NCBI RefSeq assembly: GCF_000317835.1
Contig: NC_019793.1
Location: 3,042,501-3,106,500, forward strand
DNA: 64,000 nucleotides
Origin: Deinococcus peraridilitoris DSM 19664
GTDB lineage: Bacteria > Deinococcota > Deinococci > Deinococcales > Deinococcaceae
Direction of reading: 5' to 3'
The notes under the pieces were generated by a model. That model did not search any database. It was not told the origin of the DNA and saw only the letters and a list, made by a program, of their open reading frames with translations. Below are positions 33,353 to 42,846 of the stretch, piece by piece. The translations under genes and the position numbers were made by a program. Positions within the stretch are counted from its first letter, which is position 1, and each line of letters begins with the position of its first letter.

Positions 33353-34471
33353 GTGCTTGATATCGTGATGGAAACGCTTGGCCGGCCTGGAACCTGGCTG
33401 GTGCTGGTGCTTTATACGGTCGTGCTGCTGGGTGTGTGGCGCATTGGCATGAACATGCTCGAGTTGCTGGAGCCCCGCGTGCCCGTCTCGGTGGTGCGTG
33501 TCTTGCGGGTGGTCTGGAGCGTGGGATCGGCGTATGTCCTGGCGGCATTGATTGCGCAGGTCATCAAGCTGCCGTACGAGCCGCTGTACTCGCATGGGCG
33601 TGAAATCGCCGAGTGGTTCCGGGAATCTGCCGGACGAATTGTGGCGGTCCTGGTGCTCGCCTTCGTTGCCTGGAATCTGGTGTCGGTCGTATCGTCGAAA
33701 GTGGTTCCTGGAGGTGAGTTTTCACGCACCAGCGTGCGCATTGCCACCCTCAAGAGCGTGGTAGAGTCGGCGTTGCGCGCCACAATCATGGTTGTGGCGC
33801 TGGTGACCGTGCTCGACAACATCGGTGTGCGGACGGGGACCTTGCTCGCGGGCGTCTCGGTGCTGGGCCTGGCGGTATCCTTTGGCGCCCAGAGCCTGAT
33901 CAAGGATGTCATCACCGGTTTTTTTGTGCTGCTCGAAGATCAGTACGGGGTGGGCGACGTGATCACCGTCAACGGTGGTACGCTCTCGGGAAACGTGGAG
34001 CGCATGAACTTGCGTTTTACTGCCCTGCGTGCGCTGGACGGTACCCTGCACATCATACCCAACGGCCAGATCAATACCGTCAGCGTCATGAGCAAAGACT
34101 GGTCACGGGTGGTGGCGACCGTGGGCCTTCCGCCCACGGCCGACGTCAACGGCGCGTTGACGCTGCTGGAGCAGGTTGCGCGTGAACTGCATGCCGACCC
34201 GGCATGGGGATACCGTTTCCTGGAAGCACCGACCATTGATGGGGTCTCGATGCTGACACGGGACGGCTTCGAGGTGCGGGCGCTGTTGAAGGTGTTGCCC
34301 AAAGAGCAGTGGGCGCTGGGGCGCGAGTTCAACCGTCGCATGAAAATGGCCCTAGACGACGCCGGCATGGGTGGATTGCGCCCGCAACTGATGGTCGTCC
34401 GGCAGGAGGGTGCAAACACAGACGCCGGAGCGGCGGGCGCTCTGGGCGTGCCTTCGCCGGGCACGATCTGA
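33353..34471 (+). CDS. MscS-type mechanosensitive channel
   Basis: 372 residues from GTG 33353, with GGAGG five bases upstream; the open frame runs back into plsX but without support. Four hydrophobic segments (about 9-30, 41-65, 83-105, 130-175); the pore helix is GTLLAGVSVLGLAVSFGAQS, followed by LIKDVITGFFVLLEDQYGVG and the beta domain. Opens under membrane tension to release solutes. C-terminal 30 residues are Ala/Gly-rich. Confidence 0.9.
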   Translation: MLDIVMETLGRPGTWLVLVLYTVVLLGVWRIGMNMLELLEPRVPVSVVRVLRVVWSVGSAYVLAALIAQVIKLPYEPLYSHGREIAEWFRESAGRIVAVLVLAFVAWNLVSVVSSKVVPGGEFSRTSVRIATLKSVVESALRATIMVVALVTVLDNIGVRTGTLLAGVSVLGLAVSFGAQSLIKDVITGFFVLLEDQYGVGDVITVNGGTLSGNVERMNLRFTALRALDGTLHIIPNGQINTVSVMSKDWSRVVATVGLPPTADVNGALTLLEQVARELHADPAWGYRFLEAPTIDGVSMLTRDGFEVRALLKVLPKEQWALGREFNRRMKMALDDAGMGGLRPQLMVVRQEGANTDAGAAGALGVPSPGTI

Positions 34472-34572
34472 TCCGCCGCTGGTTTTAAGGCTGCATGCCG
34501 CCGTGATCTGACCTCGCGGACCAAAGGCACGGCTCGTCTGTGGCCGTGCCAGGATCGAGGAACGGAACGCGA

Positions 34573-36363
34573 TCAGGCGCTGCTGGTCGGTCGGGACTTG
34601 GGGGCAGGCAGGGCGTCAAGCGTCCCTCCCGCCAGAAGGGTTGAAAATTCCTGTCCGCTGAGCGTTTCCCGAACAAGCAAAGCGTCGACCGCTGTGTGGA
34701 TCTTCGCGAGGTGCTCGATCAGCAGCGCCTTGACGCGAGCATACTGCTCGTCGATGATTCGTTTGACCTCGTCGTCGATGGCCTGCGCGGTGAGCTGGCT
34801 GTACGGCGCACGTTCGGTGAAGCCGCCCAAAAACGTGTCGTTTTCGCTCAGATTGGCGACTTTGCCCAGACGCTGGCTCATGCCCCATTCGGTGACCATT
34901 TTGCGGGCGATGTTGGTGGCTTTCTGAAAATCACTCTGGGCCCCGGTGGTGATTTCGCCAAAGGTGACTTCTTCGGCGGCCTGTCCGGCCAGCGCCACGG
35001 CGATGGTGTCCTCCAGCACCTCACGGGTGTAATGAATCCGGTCGGTGGGCAGGGGCAGCATGTAACCGGCCGCGCGCCCACGCGGCACGACGGTGAGCTT
35101 GTGAACCCGGTCGGCGTGCGGCAGCAGCTGCGCCACCAGCGCATGCCCCACCTCGTGGTAGGCGGTTACCTTGCGGTCGTGCTCGGGCACCAGGCGGCTC
35201 TTGCGCGCCGGGCCCATCAGCACCCGGTCCGCGGCGTCGTCGAGGTCGGTCATGGTGATGCGTGTCCGTCCGTCCCGTGCCGCCAGCAAAGCGGCTTCGT
35301 TGAGCAGGTTTTCCAGGTCCGCCCCCACCATGCCAGGCGTGCGCTGCGCGACGACGCCCAGATCGACGCTGGGATCGAGGGGTTTTTTGCGGGCATGAAT
35401 CTTGAGGATGTACTCGCGGCCGCGCACGTCCGGGGCGTCCACCACCACCTGCCGGTCGAAGCGGCCGGGCCTCAGCAACGCCGCGTCCAGCACGTCCGGT
35501 CGGTTGGTGGCGGCCAGGATGATGATGTCGTGCTTGCTTTCGAAGCCGTCCATTTCCACCAGCAGCTGGTTGAGGGTCTGTTCGCGTTCGTCGTTGCCGC
35601 CGTTGAAGTTCATGCCACGTTTGCGTCCCACCGCATCGATCTCGTCGATGAACACGATGCAGGGCGCGGCTTTCTTGGCTTGCTCGAACAGATCGCGCAC
35701 GCGGGCGGCGCCGACACCGACGAACATCTCGACGAAGTCACTGCCGCTGATCGAGAAGTAGGGCACCCGGGCTTCTCCGGCGACGGCTTTGGCCAGCAAG
35801 GTCTTGCCGCTGCCGGGAGGACCCACGAGCAGGATGCCGTGGGGAATGCGGGCCCCCAGCTGGTGGAAGCGTTCGGGCGACTTGAGGAACTCCACCACTT
35901 CCTGCAGGTCCGCTTTCGCTTCATCACATCCCGCCACGTCGGTAAACGTAACCTTGACCGAGCCTTCCGCGAAGACGTGCGCTCGGGAGCGCCCAAAAGT
36001 ATTGCTCGCCCCACCCGAAGCCGCGCCGCGCATGCTGCGCCACATCACGAACAAAAACAGCCCAAGCAGCACGATCGGCAGAAGCTGAAACACCCAGGCG
36101 AAAGGTGAGCGTGCGCTCCGTACGTTCACTTCCGCCCCGCTTTCCCGGATGCGCGTCAGGAAGTCGGCGGTGGGCGGCACGACCGTGACTTCACGGCGGT
36201 CACCAACCAGCGTCACGGTGGCGTTGCCGTTGCCGTCGAAACTCACTTCCCGAACCCGCTTGGCGTCGAGGTCCCGCAGGAGCTGCCCCACGGTGTAGTC
36301 CTGCGCGACGGCACTTCCCCACAGCAGAAGCACCAGTGAAAGCAGTGAAAATAGGCGGCGCAT
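34573..36363 (-). CDS. ftsH: ATP-dependent zinc metalloprotease FtsH
   Basis: Membrane AAA+ protease that degrades unneeded membrane and regulatory proteins. 596 residues from ATG 36363; the upstream ATG at 36372 overlaps the -10 hexamer, so it cannot be in the transcript. Two hydrophobic segments (about 4-21 and 90-108) flank an extracytoplasmic domain. Walker A GPPGSGKT at 181-188, Walker [36 protein letters not shown] and the zinc site HEVGH at 403-407. Confidence 0.96.
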   Translation of the reverse strand: MRRLFSLLSLVLLLWGSAVAQDYTVGQLLRDLDAKRVREVSFDGNGNATVTLVGDRREVTVVPPTADFLTRIRESGAEVNVRSARSPFAWVFQLLPIVLLGLFLFVMWRSMRGAASGGASNTFGRSRAHVFAEGSVKVTFTDVAGCDEAKADLQEVVEFLKSPERFHQLGARIPHGILLVGPPGSGKTLLAKAVAGEARVPYFSISGSDFVEMFVGVGAARVRDLFEQAKKAAPCIVFIDEIDAVGRKRGMNFNGGNDEREQTLNQLLVEMDGFESKHDIIILAATNRPDVLDAALLRPGRFDRQVVVDAPDVRGREYILKIHARKKPLDPSVDLGVVAQRTPGMVGADLENLLNEAALLAARDGRTRITMTDLDDAADRVLMGPARKSRLVPEHDRKVTAYHEVGHALVAQLLPHADRVHKLTVVPRGRAAGYMLPLPTDRIHYTREVLEDTIAVALAGQAAEEVTFGEITTGAQSDFQKATNIARKMVTEWGMSQRLGKVANLSENDTFLGGFTERAPYSQLTAQAIDDEVKRIIDEQYARVKALLIEHLAKIHTAVDALLVRETLSGQEFSTLLAGGTLDALPAPKSRPTSSA

Positions 36364-36370
36364 ATGCTTC

Positions 36371-36376
36371 ATGCTA
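36371..36376 (-). promoter_or_regulatory. -10 element of ftsH
   Basis: TAGCAT on the minus strand ends seven bases before ATG 36363. It overlaps the alternative ATG at 36372 and so decides the start. Confidence 0.55.
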
Positions 36377-36511
36377 CGGTGCGCGGGCACAACTGTGTCC
36401 GGCCGCGCTCGCAATTCAAGGGACACCCAAGGCCTTGCTTCAGCGGAAAAATTGCGCTCACAGCCACCCGTGCCTTCAGAAAACCATCAGCCGATGGTCA
36501 GACCTGACCGC

Positions 36512-36517
36512 TATGCT
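36512..36517 (+). promoter_or_regulatory. -10 element of the DUF4384 lipoprotein
   Basis: TATGCT ends six bases before ATG 36524, with no ribosome binding site. Confidence 0.5.
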
Positions 36518-36523
36518 GCGCGC

Positions 36524-37018
36524 ATGAACAAGGCCCTGTTACTCACAGCCCTTTCTCTCGGCCTGAGCGCCTGCACGGTCTCGGTCCGTCCGGGCGTGAC
36601 CGTGGTTTCGGCTGCGCAAGCCAACCTCATTCAAAACTTCCAGCCGTCGCGCGGCGAGGGCAGCAGCTATTTCGTGGGAGAGAGCGTTTCGTTTCGTTTT
36701 TCTTCCCGTACCGCCGGTTACCTGACCCTGGTCTCACTCGATCCGAACGGTCGGGGCAACGTGTTGCAGCAGAACATCTACGTTCCTGCGGGAACGACGG
36801 TGCTGCCGCGCCCTTCGGACCGCGTCACTTTCGACCTGACCCCACCGCGTGGTCTGCAGCGTGTCCGCGCCATTTTCACCACCGTGCGGCCCACCACCCA
36901 GATTGTCTTCAGCGGGCAATACGACCGTGGCGGCTGGAATACCTACACCGACTCGTATGTGCAGGGCTACGGTCCTGAGCAGCGCGACGTCTATGAAACT
37001 TTTTTCTATATCCGCTGA
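36524..37018 (+). CDS. DUF4384-type lipoprotein
   Basis: 164 residues from ATG 36524. Signal peptide MNKALLLTALSLGLSAC ends in a lipobox with Cys17. The rest is beta-rich: SYFVGESVSFRFSSRTAGYL, then VSLDPNGRGNVLQQNIYVPA, as in DUF4384 surface proteins. No enzyme motifs. Divergent from ftsH and ended by a strong terminator. Confidence 0.75.
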   Translation: MNKALLLTALSLGLSACTVSVRPGVTVVSAAQANLIQNFQPSRGEGSSYFVGESVSFRFSSRTAGYLTLVSLDPNGRGNVLQQNIYVPAGTTVLPRPSDRVTFDLTPPRGLQRVRAIFTTVRPTTQIVFSGQYDRGGWNTYTDSYVQGYGPEQRDVYETFFYIR

Positions 37019-37028
37019 TTTGGACGGC

Positions 37029-37070
37029 AGGATGGGTGGTCGCTCGTGGGCGACCACCCATCCTCTTTTT
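37029..37070 (+). terminator. Terminator after the DUF4384 gene
   Basis: Fifteen-base-pair stem (37029-37043 with 37050-37064), six-base loop, then C and TTTTT. Confidence 0.92.
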
Positions 37071-37122
37071 GTGGCTTGTCGGCCCGCGCCTTTCCCACGA
37101 CTCCACAATGAACGCAATTCCG

Positions 37123-37128
37123 TATAAC
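37123..37128 (+). promoter_or_regulatory. -10 element of the YfiT-like gene
   Basis: TATAAC ends five bases before ATG 37134, again with no ribosome binding site. Confidence 0.4.
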
Positions 37129-37133
37129 AGGGT

Positions 37134-37658
37134 ATGACCGACGAACGTTATCCTCTCGGCCGTTTCCAGCCCAGCCTGTCGTACAGCCCCGTGCAGCGAA
37201 GTGACCTGATCGGGCAGCTGCGGGAGTTGCCCGCCGCGTTTCGGGCAGCCGTCTCGGGCCTGAGCGACGAACAGCTCGACACGCCGTACCGGACCGGCGG
37301 CTGGACGGTACGACAACTCGCACACCATCTTCCCGACAGCCACATGAACGCCTACATTCGCATGAAGCTCGCGCTGACCGAAACCGATCCTGTCATCAAA
37401 CCTTACGATGAAGTGCGCTGGGCAGAGCTACCTGACAGCCGCCTGCCGACCGAGGGCTCCCTACGGCTGCTCGAAGCGCTTCACGAGCGCTGGGTCGGGT
37501 TGCTCAGTCAGCTGGAAGAGGACGCCTGGTCGCGCCACTTTGTCCATCCGCACCAGGGTGAAGCCACCACGCTCGCCGGAGCACTGGCTTCTTATGCCTG
37601 GCACGGGCGGCATCACCTGGCCCACGTCACCGCGCTGCGTCAGAGTCGGGGTTGGTAA
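37134..37658 (+). CDS. YfiT/BstA-type DinB-fold metal-dependent protein
   Basis: 174 residues, four-helix bundle of the DinB superfamily. A three-His metal site is suggested by LAHHLPDSHMN (His64/65) and YAWHGRHHLAHV (His157, His161). The segment LTETDPVIKPYDEVRWAELP is the YfiT hallmark; Bacillus YfiT (BstA) moves bacillithiol onto electrophiles, and Deinococcus makes bacillithiol. That makes a detoxification role plausible but not shown. Confidence 0.82.
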   Translation: MTDERYPLGRFQPSLSYSPVQRSDLIGQLRELPAAFRAAVSGLSDEQLDTPYRTGGWTVRQLAHHLPDSHMNAYIRMKLALTETDPVIKPYDEVRWAELPDSRLPTEGSLRLLEALHERWVGLLSQLEEDAWSRHFVHPHQGEATTLAGALASYAWHGRHHLAHVTALRQSRGW

Positions 37659-37823
37659 AGGCTTTGCCTGGTTCAGGCGAGCTGTCCCAGACTTCCGTTC
37701 CCCGGAACAGCGCCCGGATGGAACGTGTTTCCTCGCGTCATGCCATGGTGCCGGGCCCACGTTTCCTGAAGCGTGCCTCAAGCCCCCTTCAGGGTTTCTT
37801 GAGGATGTAGAATGCTCGCTTGT

Positions 37824-39248
37824 ATGACTGTCAGTGGCGAGCCCCAAGTGAACGCGAAAAAAGTCGGTTTCATCAGCCTGGGCTGCCCCAAGGCGCTGGT
37901 GGACAGCGAACGCATCCTGACGCAGCTGCGGGCCGAGGGCTACCACATCGCGCCGACCTACGAGGAGGCTGACACTGTCATCGTCAACACGTGCGGCTTC
38001 ATCACGCCGGCTGTCGAGGAAAGCCTCAGTGCCATCGGGGAGGCGCTTGACGCGACCGGGCGTGTGATCGTCACAGGGTGTCTGGGAGAGCGGCCCGAAA
38101 CGATCCGCGAGCGGCATCCCAAGGTGGCTGCCATCACGGGCTCGCAGGACGTCGAAGGCGTCATGAGCGCCATTCACGAGTTGCTTCCCCCCGACCAGAA
38201 TCCCTTCACCAGCCTGATTCCGGGCATGTCGGGCGGCGAAGTCAAGCTCACACCACGTCACTACAGTTACCTCAAGATCGCTGAGGGTTGCAACCACAAG
38301 TGCGCCTTTTGCATCATTCCCAAGCTGCGCGGTCTGCAGGCTTCGCGTGATGCGGGCGAAGTGCTCTACGAAGCTTTTCGCCTGATTGCCAGCGGTACGC
38401 GCGAACTGATGGTGATTTCGCAGGACACCAGCGCTTACGGCATCGACGTCCGTTACCGCGAAAGCGAATTCCAGGGTAAGCAGGTTCGTGCCCACCTGCT
38501 CGACCTGGCCGTCAAGCTGGGCGAGATGGGCGCCTGGGTGCGCATGCACTACGTGTATCCCTACCCGCACGTCGATGAAATCGTCAAGCTGATGGCGCAG
38601 GGCAAGATTCTGCCTTACCTGGACGTGCCGCTGCAGCACGCCAGCCCGGAGGTGCTGCGACGTATGCGCCGCCCCGGCGCGGGCAGGCAGCTTGACACCA
38701 TCCGGCGCTGGCGGGAAATCTGCCCGGACCTGACCATCCGCTCGACTTTTATCGTCGGTTTTCCCGGCGAAACCGAAGCAGACTTCCAGCTGCTGCTCGA
38801 CTTCCTCGAAGAAGCCCGCCTGGACCGGGTGGGCGCCTTTCCCTACAGCGAAGTCGAGGAGGCCGACGCGACCCACTTCGAGGGCCGGGTGCCCGAAGCC
38901 GTCAAGGAAGCCCGCCTTGCCCGTTTTATGGAAGTCGCGCAGCGCATCAGCGCGGAGAAACTGCAGGAAAAAGTTGGTCGGACCCTCGAAGTCATCATCG
39001 ACGAGTACAACGACGACGAAGGCGACCTCAGCGGCACGCGCCTGATCGGCCGCACCAAAGGCGACGCCCCTGGCATCGACGGGCAGGTCTATCTGTATGC
39101 CGGCGAACTGGCCGGTCAGGTAAAAATCGGCGACATTGTGTCTGCCCGCATCGAGGATGCCGACGAGTACGATTTGTTCGGCGAGGTCACGGCGCTGTTG
39201 CCGTGGCAACCCAACGTGCCGCAGCTGGGCGCCCTCGTCAAGCACTGA
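37824..39248 (+). CDS. rimO: Ribosomal protein S12 methylthiotransferase RimO
   Basis: Radical-SAM enzyme that adds a methylthio group to Asp88 of S12. About 474 residues. N-terminal UPF0004 domain ([20 protein letters not shown]) with its Cys residues, radical-SAM cluster CNHKCAFC, and a C-terminal TRAM domain. The frame opens at ATG 37812, but TAGAAT at 37808-37813 looks like the -10 and would overlap it, so I prefer ATG 37824; GTG 37848 is a further option. Confidence 0.93.
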   Translation: MTVSGEPQVNAKKVGFISLGCPKALVDSERILTQLRAEGYHIAPTYEEADTVIVNTCGFITPAVEESLSAIGEALDATGRVIVTGCLGERPETIRERHPKVAAITGSQDVEGVMSAIHELLPPDQNPFTSLIPGMSGGEVKLTPRHYSYLKIAEGCNHKCAFCIIPKLRGLQASRDAGEVLYEAFRLIASGTRELMVISQDTSAYGIDVRYRESEFQGKQVRAHLLDLAVKLGEMGAWVRMHYVYPYPHVDEIVKLMAQGKILPYLDVPLQHASPEVLRRMRRPGAGRQLDTIRRWREICPDLTIRSTFIVGFPGETEADFQLLLDFLEEARLDRVGAFPYSEVEEADATHFEGRVPEAVKEARLARFMEVAQRISAEKLQEKVGRTLEVIIDEYNDDEGDLSGTRLIGRTKGDAPGIDGQVYLYAGELAGQVKIGDIVSARIEDADEYDLFGEVTALLPWQPNVPQLGALVKH

Positions 39249-39368
39249 CACACCCATCGGGCGCCGGGCTCCACCGGTTCCTGGGCGAGACACGCGCTTC
39301 ATGGGGTGTAAGAACACCGTCATTGTCGCTGCGGCAAGCTGGGGTGGGAAAGGTGGCACCACACGACC

Positions 39369-40468
39369 GTGTTCGATGGCCTGCTGATCAACTTTGCGCT
39401 GCTGATCGCGTCGATGTGCGTGGTCAGCCTGACGTACAACCGGGTCGAGGACATCGAATCACCGTCGCTGCGGGTGTGGCGCTGGTACCTGTGTGTGGGC
39501 ACTTCGCTGCTGCTGGGCCACACGGTGCCCATCGGTCACGGCGTGCTGTTTGACTTTCGGGCCGTGCCCATCGCGCTCATCAGCCGCCGTGGAGGAACCT
39601 TCTGGGGGCTCCTCGCTGCCGCGTGCGTGATTGCCTACCGGCTCTACCTGGGAGGAGAAGGTGTCCTGGTCGCAGTTCTCAATGTGCTGCTGTGCTGCTG
39701 GTGGCTTTGGTGGCCGGCGTGACGACCAACGCGGCGCGGCGTCACGAAACCAATCTGTACCGGGTCTGGCGGGGACCGCTCACGATCTTTTTTGTCGGTA
39801 ACATTCCAGTGTTTCTGGCGCTGCATGCCACCGGTGTGGGACTGGCCGCGTCGTTCGGGGTGTACGTCGGTGGCAGCCTGCTGGGCGCGGGGGCCATGAT
39901 CGCCGCGCACGTGGTCACGCAGACCCGCATCAACCTGGTGCACTACGCCGCCGTGCTGGATCGCCATGCGCACACCGACACCCTGACGGGAGCCTTCAAC
40001 CGCCGGCAGTTCAACGCGGACACCGAGCAGTTACCCCCGTCGGCTTTTCTGCTGCTGCTGGACATCGACCATTTCAAGCGCATCAATGATACCTACGGGC
40101 ACGATACCGGCGATCAGGTGCTGGTCGCCGTGGCACGCGCACTGCGCGAGCATGCCCGGCCTGCTGACCGGGTGTACCGACTGGGCGGCGAAGAGTTCGC
40201 GGTGCTGCTCTGTCCCTGCGAGGAGGCTGCCGCACCGGTCGTGGCCTCCCGCCTGCGCGAGGGCGTGGAAGGCAGCGTCGCGTCGCTGGCCGGGCTGCCT
40301 TCCGAACGAATCACCATGTCGGGCGGACTGGTGCCCCTGGGCGCCGACCGTCGTCAGGCCCTCCGACGGGCCGACGCCCTGCTGTACCAGGCAAAAAGGA
40401 GTGGTCGCAACCGGGTCGTCCACGAAGGACCGGGTGAAGTCGGGCGGACGCTCGCTCCAGCCACATGA
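39369..40468 (+). pseudogene. Membrane GGDEF diguanylate cyclase with a -1 frameshift
   Basis: Two overlapping frames make one protein. The first (GTG 39369 to 39722) gives hydrophobic segments like the 5TMR-LYT sensor module; the second, running to 40468, gives more membrane segments and a full GGDEF domain. The break is in a CTG-rich run near 39692: one extra G would rejoin them as VLNVLLVLLVALVAG. The cyclase part has LDIDHFKRINDTYGHDTGD, an RPAD inhibitory site five residues before the active GGEEF. It would make cyclic di-GMP. Sequencing error and true mutation are both possible. Confidence 0.8.
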
Positions 40469-40532
40469 GCAAAGCGAACGCGCCTGACAGGCTGACCCGC
40501 GATGCGTGCACACCCGGGTTGGCCCGCCACGC

Positions 40533-40538
40533 TAAGGT
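40533..40538 (+). promoter_or_regulatory. -10 element of the arginase-fold-like gene
   Basis: TAAGGT lies two bases before ATG 40541 and five before GTG 40544, which favours the GTG if the transcript is leaderless. Confidence 0.4.
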
Positions 40539-40540
40539 GG

Positions 40541-41302
40541 ATGGTGTGTGCCGATGGCCGGATCACACTGCAGGAACCCTGGCAGCCAGCGCCGGTTGTT
40601 CGCACAGAAGGCGTCATGCTGCTCTCGCTTGATTGGGATTACTGCTCCGGATCGCGCGAGCACGTTTTTGACGCGCCACTGTGGGGAACACCCGACCGTG
40701 AGCACGATCGTGAAGCGCGCTGGCGTGAGCGCGCCCGAAATCGTGATGCACAGGCTGCGGGCTGGGAAGCCCTGGACAAAGATTTTCTACTGTACGACGA
40801 TGGTGAGGCGCTGCTCGCTTACCTGGGCGTGCCGACTTTTGTCGCCTGGAGCCACGCGCATGCCTGGAGCTGGCTGGAACGCTTTCCAGGTCGGGAGGTG
40901 CACAATTTCGACAGCCACCATGACCTCTTCAGCCTGAGCGGTGAAAAAGCGCGCCTGCGACCGGGGAACTGGGCAGGGCTGGCGCTGCGACAACAATTGG
41001 TTTCGCGTTACCGCTGTGTGTATCCTTGCTGGCATCAGGAAGTCCGGGTGGCCGAAGGCTACGATCTGGCCCGCACCCGGCGGGAGATCGAGGCAGTTCT
41101 GAGTGACGAAATCGTCGCTCGGATCGAGTTCGTGCGCGGCGTGGACTGGCCGCCGCCGCCGCAAGTCGAATCCCTGCTGCTGGTTCAGTCGCCATCCTGG
41201 ACCAGCCCGGCACACGACGGCCGTTTCCTCGATCTGGCGCGTGCACTGCATGCCATGCCCCTCAGTGAACCGTACCTTCGGCCTTATACCAAGTTGAGTT
41301 GA
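40541..41302 (+). CDS. Arginase-fold-like (UPF0489-like) protein of unknown function
   Basis: About 253 residues. Not firmly recognised. LLSLDWDYCSGSREHVF near the start and VHNFDSHHDLFSLSGE in the middle resemble metal-binding motifs (DxH, DxxHD-like) of the arginase/deacetylase fold seen in UPF0489 proteins, and GNWAGLALRQQ follows. Asp and His residues in these blocks could bind metal. Start is ATG 40541 or GTG 40544. Stands alone between the GGDEF gene and a small unknown gene. Confidence 0.5.
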   Translation: MVCADGRITLQEPWQPAPVVRTEGVMLLSLDWDYCSGSREHVFDAPLWGTPDREHDREARWRERARNRDAQAAGWEALDKDFLLYDDGEALLAYLGVPTFVAWSHAHAWSWLERFPGREVHNFDSHHDLFSLSGEKARLRPGNWAGLALRQQLVSRYRCVYPCWHQEVRVAEGYDLARTRREIEAVLSDEIVARIEFVRGVDWPPPPQVESLLLVQSPSWTSPAHDGRFLDLARALHAMPLSEPYLRPYTKLS

Positions 41303-41423
41303 AGACGGAGCGAAACAGTCAACGCCGAATGCAAGTTCGTAAAGGGCCATCAACGACCAGCAAAGCGTGAACGCGCCGGACACCCCGGGTGGATTACCAT
41401 GGCGCACGAAGAGTGAGGTGAAC

Positions 41424-41708
41424 ATGGCGACCAGAAACGAAGTGCGTGAGCAGACCCGCCGGGCCCTGGAGGCCGGAGACGGGTACAGTGTTGAAGGACT
41501 CGATCATCTGCTCGACGGCTGGGAAGGTGCCTGGGTCAAGTGTTTCCCGGACCGCTCACCCGAGTCTTTTGACTCGACCGACGAGATCGAGCAGAGCGCG
41601 CGCACCGAGGAGCAGCAGCGTCACCTGGAGATCTCCGACGAGGACCGTCAGCAGCTCATTCGCTACTGGACCTATTACCATCAGCTTGCCATGATTGAAG
41701 GCCGCTGA
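41424..41708 (+). CDS. Small acidic protein of unknown function
   Basis: 94 residues from ATG 41424 with GAGGTGAAC upstream. Unrecognised; helical, charged (GLDHLLDGWEGAWVKCFPD, then EEQQRHLEISDEDRQQLIRY). No membrane segment, no motif. The following transporter gene has its own promoter, so no operon is implied. Confidence 0.65.
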   Translation: MATRNEVREQTRRALEAGDGYSVEGLDHLLDGWEGAWVKCFPDRSPESFDSTDEIEQSARTEEQQRHLEISDEDRQQLIRYWTYYHQLAMIEGR

Positions 41709-41760
41709 GCCTGCCGGGGTAAATCTATGCCACCTCCCCGTTGAGGCAGGCCCGGAAGCG

Positions 41761-41766
41761 TATTCT
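41761..41766 (+). promoter_or_regulatory. -10 element of the AEC transporter
   Basis: TATTCT ends six bases before GTG 41773. This places the start well inside the longer open frame. Confidence 0.5.
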
Positions 41767-41772
41767 CCCTGG

Positions 41773-42678
41773 GTGTTGTCCGCCCTCCTCAACGTGGTGA
41801 TGCCGGCCGTGGTCGTGGCCGCCGTGGGCCTGATCGTCGCGCGGCAGATGCAGATCGACCGCCAGGCGCTTTCGAAGCTGGTGCTGTACGCCATGACCCC
41901 CGCCCTGGTTCTCGACACCCTGCTGCACACCACCGTCAACCTGACCGACGCTTCCCAACTGATCGTCGGTTACCTTGCCGGGGTCGCGGTGATGGGTGTA
42001 CTGGCAGCCCTGTGTGCTGCGCGCTTCGAAGCGCGAACCCGCCGTTCGGTCGTGGCTGCGGTCGTGACGGGCAATAATGGCAACTTCGGCTTGCCGATCG
42101 CGCTGTTCGCTTTTGGTGAGACCGGACTGCAATTCGGGTTGATCATCTTCATCACCTCCGTCATGATGACCTTCACGCTCGGTCCGGCACTTTACGGCAG
42201 CAGTGCCGGCTTGCGCCAGGGACTGCGTGCGGTTACGCGGCTGCCAATTCTGTGGTGCGCGCTGTTCGCCCTGCTGATGCGAATTTTGCACCTGGAGTTA
42301 CCGCTCGGGCTCGACCGCGGCGTTCACCTGCTCGCGCAGGCAACGCTCCCCATCATGCTGCTGGCGCTGGGTCTGCAGTTCGGCGCCAGCGGCTGGCCCA
42401 AAATCACCCGTCCGGTCGTGACGGCCACAGGGCTGCGCCTGCTGGCCGGTCCGGTGGTGGCTTTTGGCGTGGCCTTGCTGCTGGGTCTGCACAGTGCGCA
42501 ATTGCAGGCGCTGGTGCTGGCTTCCTCGATGCCGACAGCCGTGAACGCTTTCATGCTGGCAGGTGAGTTTGGCGCCGACGTGGAAAGCGTGGCCAATACG
42601 GTGGCGCTCACCACCCTGGGCTCATTGCTCACGATCGCCGCGGTCGTCACTGCCCTGCCGCTCATTCCGGCGCCCTGA
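41773..42678 (+). CDS. AEC-family (auxin efflux carrier) transporter
   Basis: 301 residues from GTG 41773, with about ten hydrophobic segments in two repeats. TPALVLDTLLH in the first half and the GNNGNFGLPIALFAFGETG motif, with the conserved Asn-Gly-Asn, mark the family; SMPTAVNAFMLAGEFGADV closes the second half. Bacterial members export or import organic acids such as malate; the substrate is unknown here. Confidence 0.88.
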   Translation: MLSALLNVVMPAVVVAAVGLIVARQMQIDRQALSKLVLYAMTPALVLDTLLHTTVNLTDASQLIVGYLAGVAVMGVLAALCAARFEARTRRSVVAAVVTGNNGNFGLPIALFAFGETGLQFGLIIFITSVMMTFTLGPALYGSSAGLRQGLRAVTRLPILWCALFALLMRILHLELPLGLDRGVHLLAQATLPIMLLALGLQFGASGWPKITRPVVTATGLRLLAGPVVAFGVALLLGLHSAQLQALVLASSMPTAVNAFMLAGEFGADVESVANTVALTTLGSLLTIAAVVTALPLIPAP

Positions 42679-42846
42679 CTTCTGCATCTTTGACAGACCA
42701 AGGTCGCCTCAAGGGAGACTGACCGTTTCTGAATCCGATTGCCGGACGACGCTCAACCAATCAGGCCCTGAGGGCATTATCCTGAGACGCTTGGCGACTC
42801 AGTTCGCCGCAGTGGGCAGTGGTCAGTCACTGCAAAAGGAGTTCTC

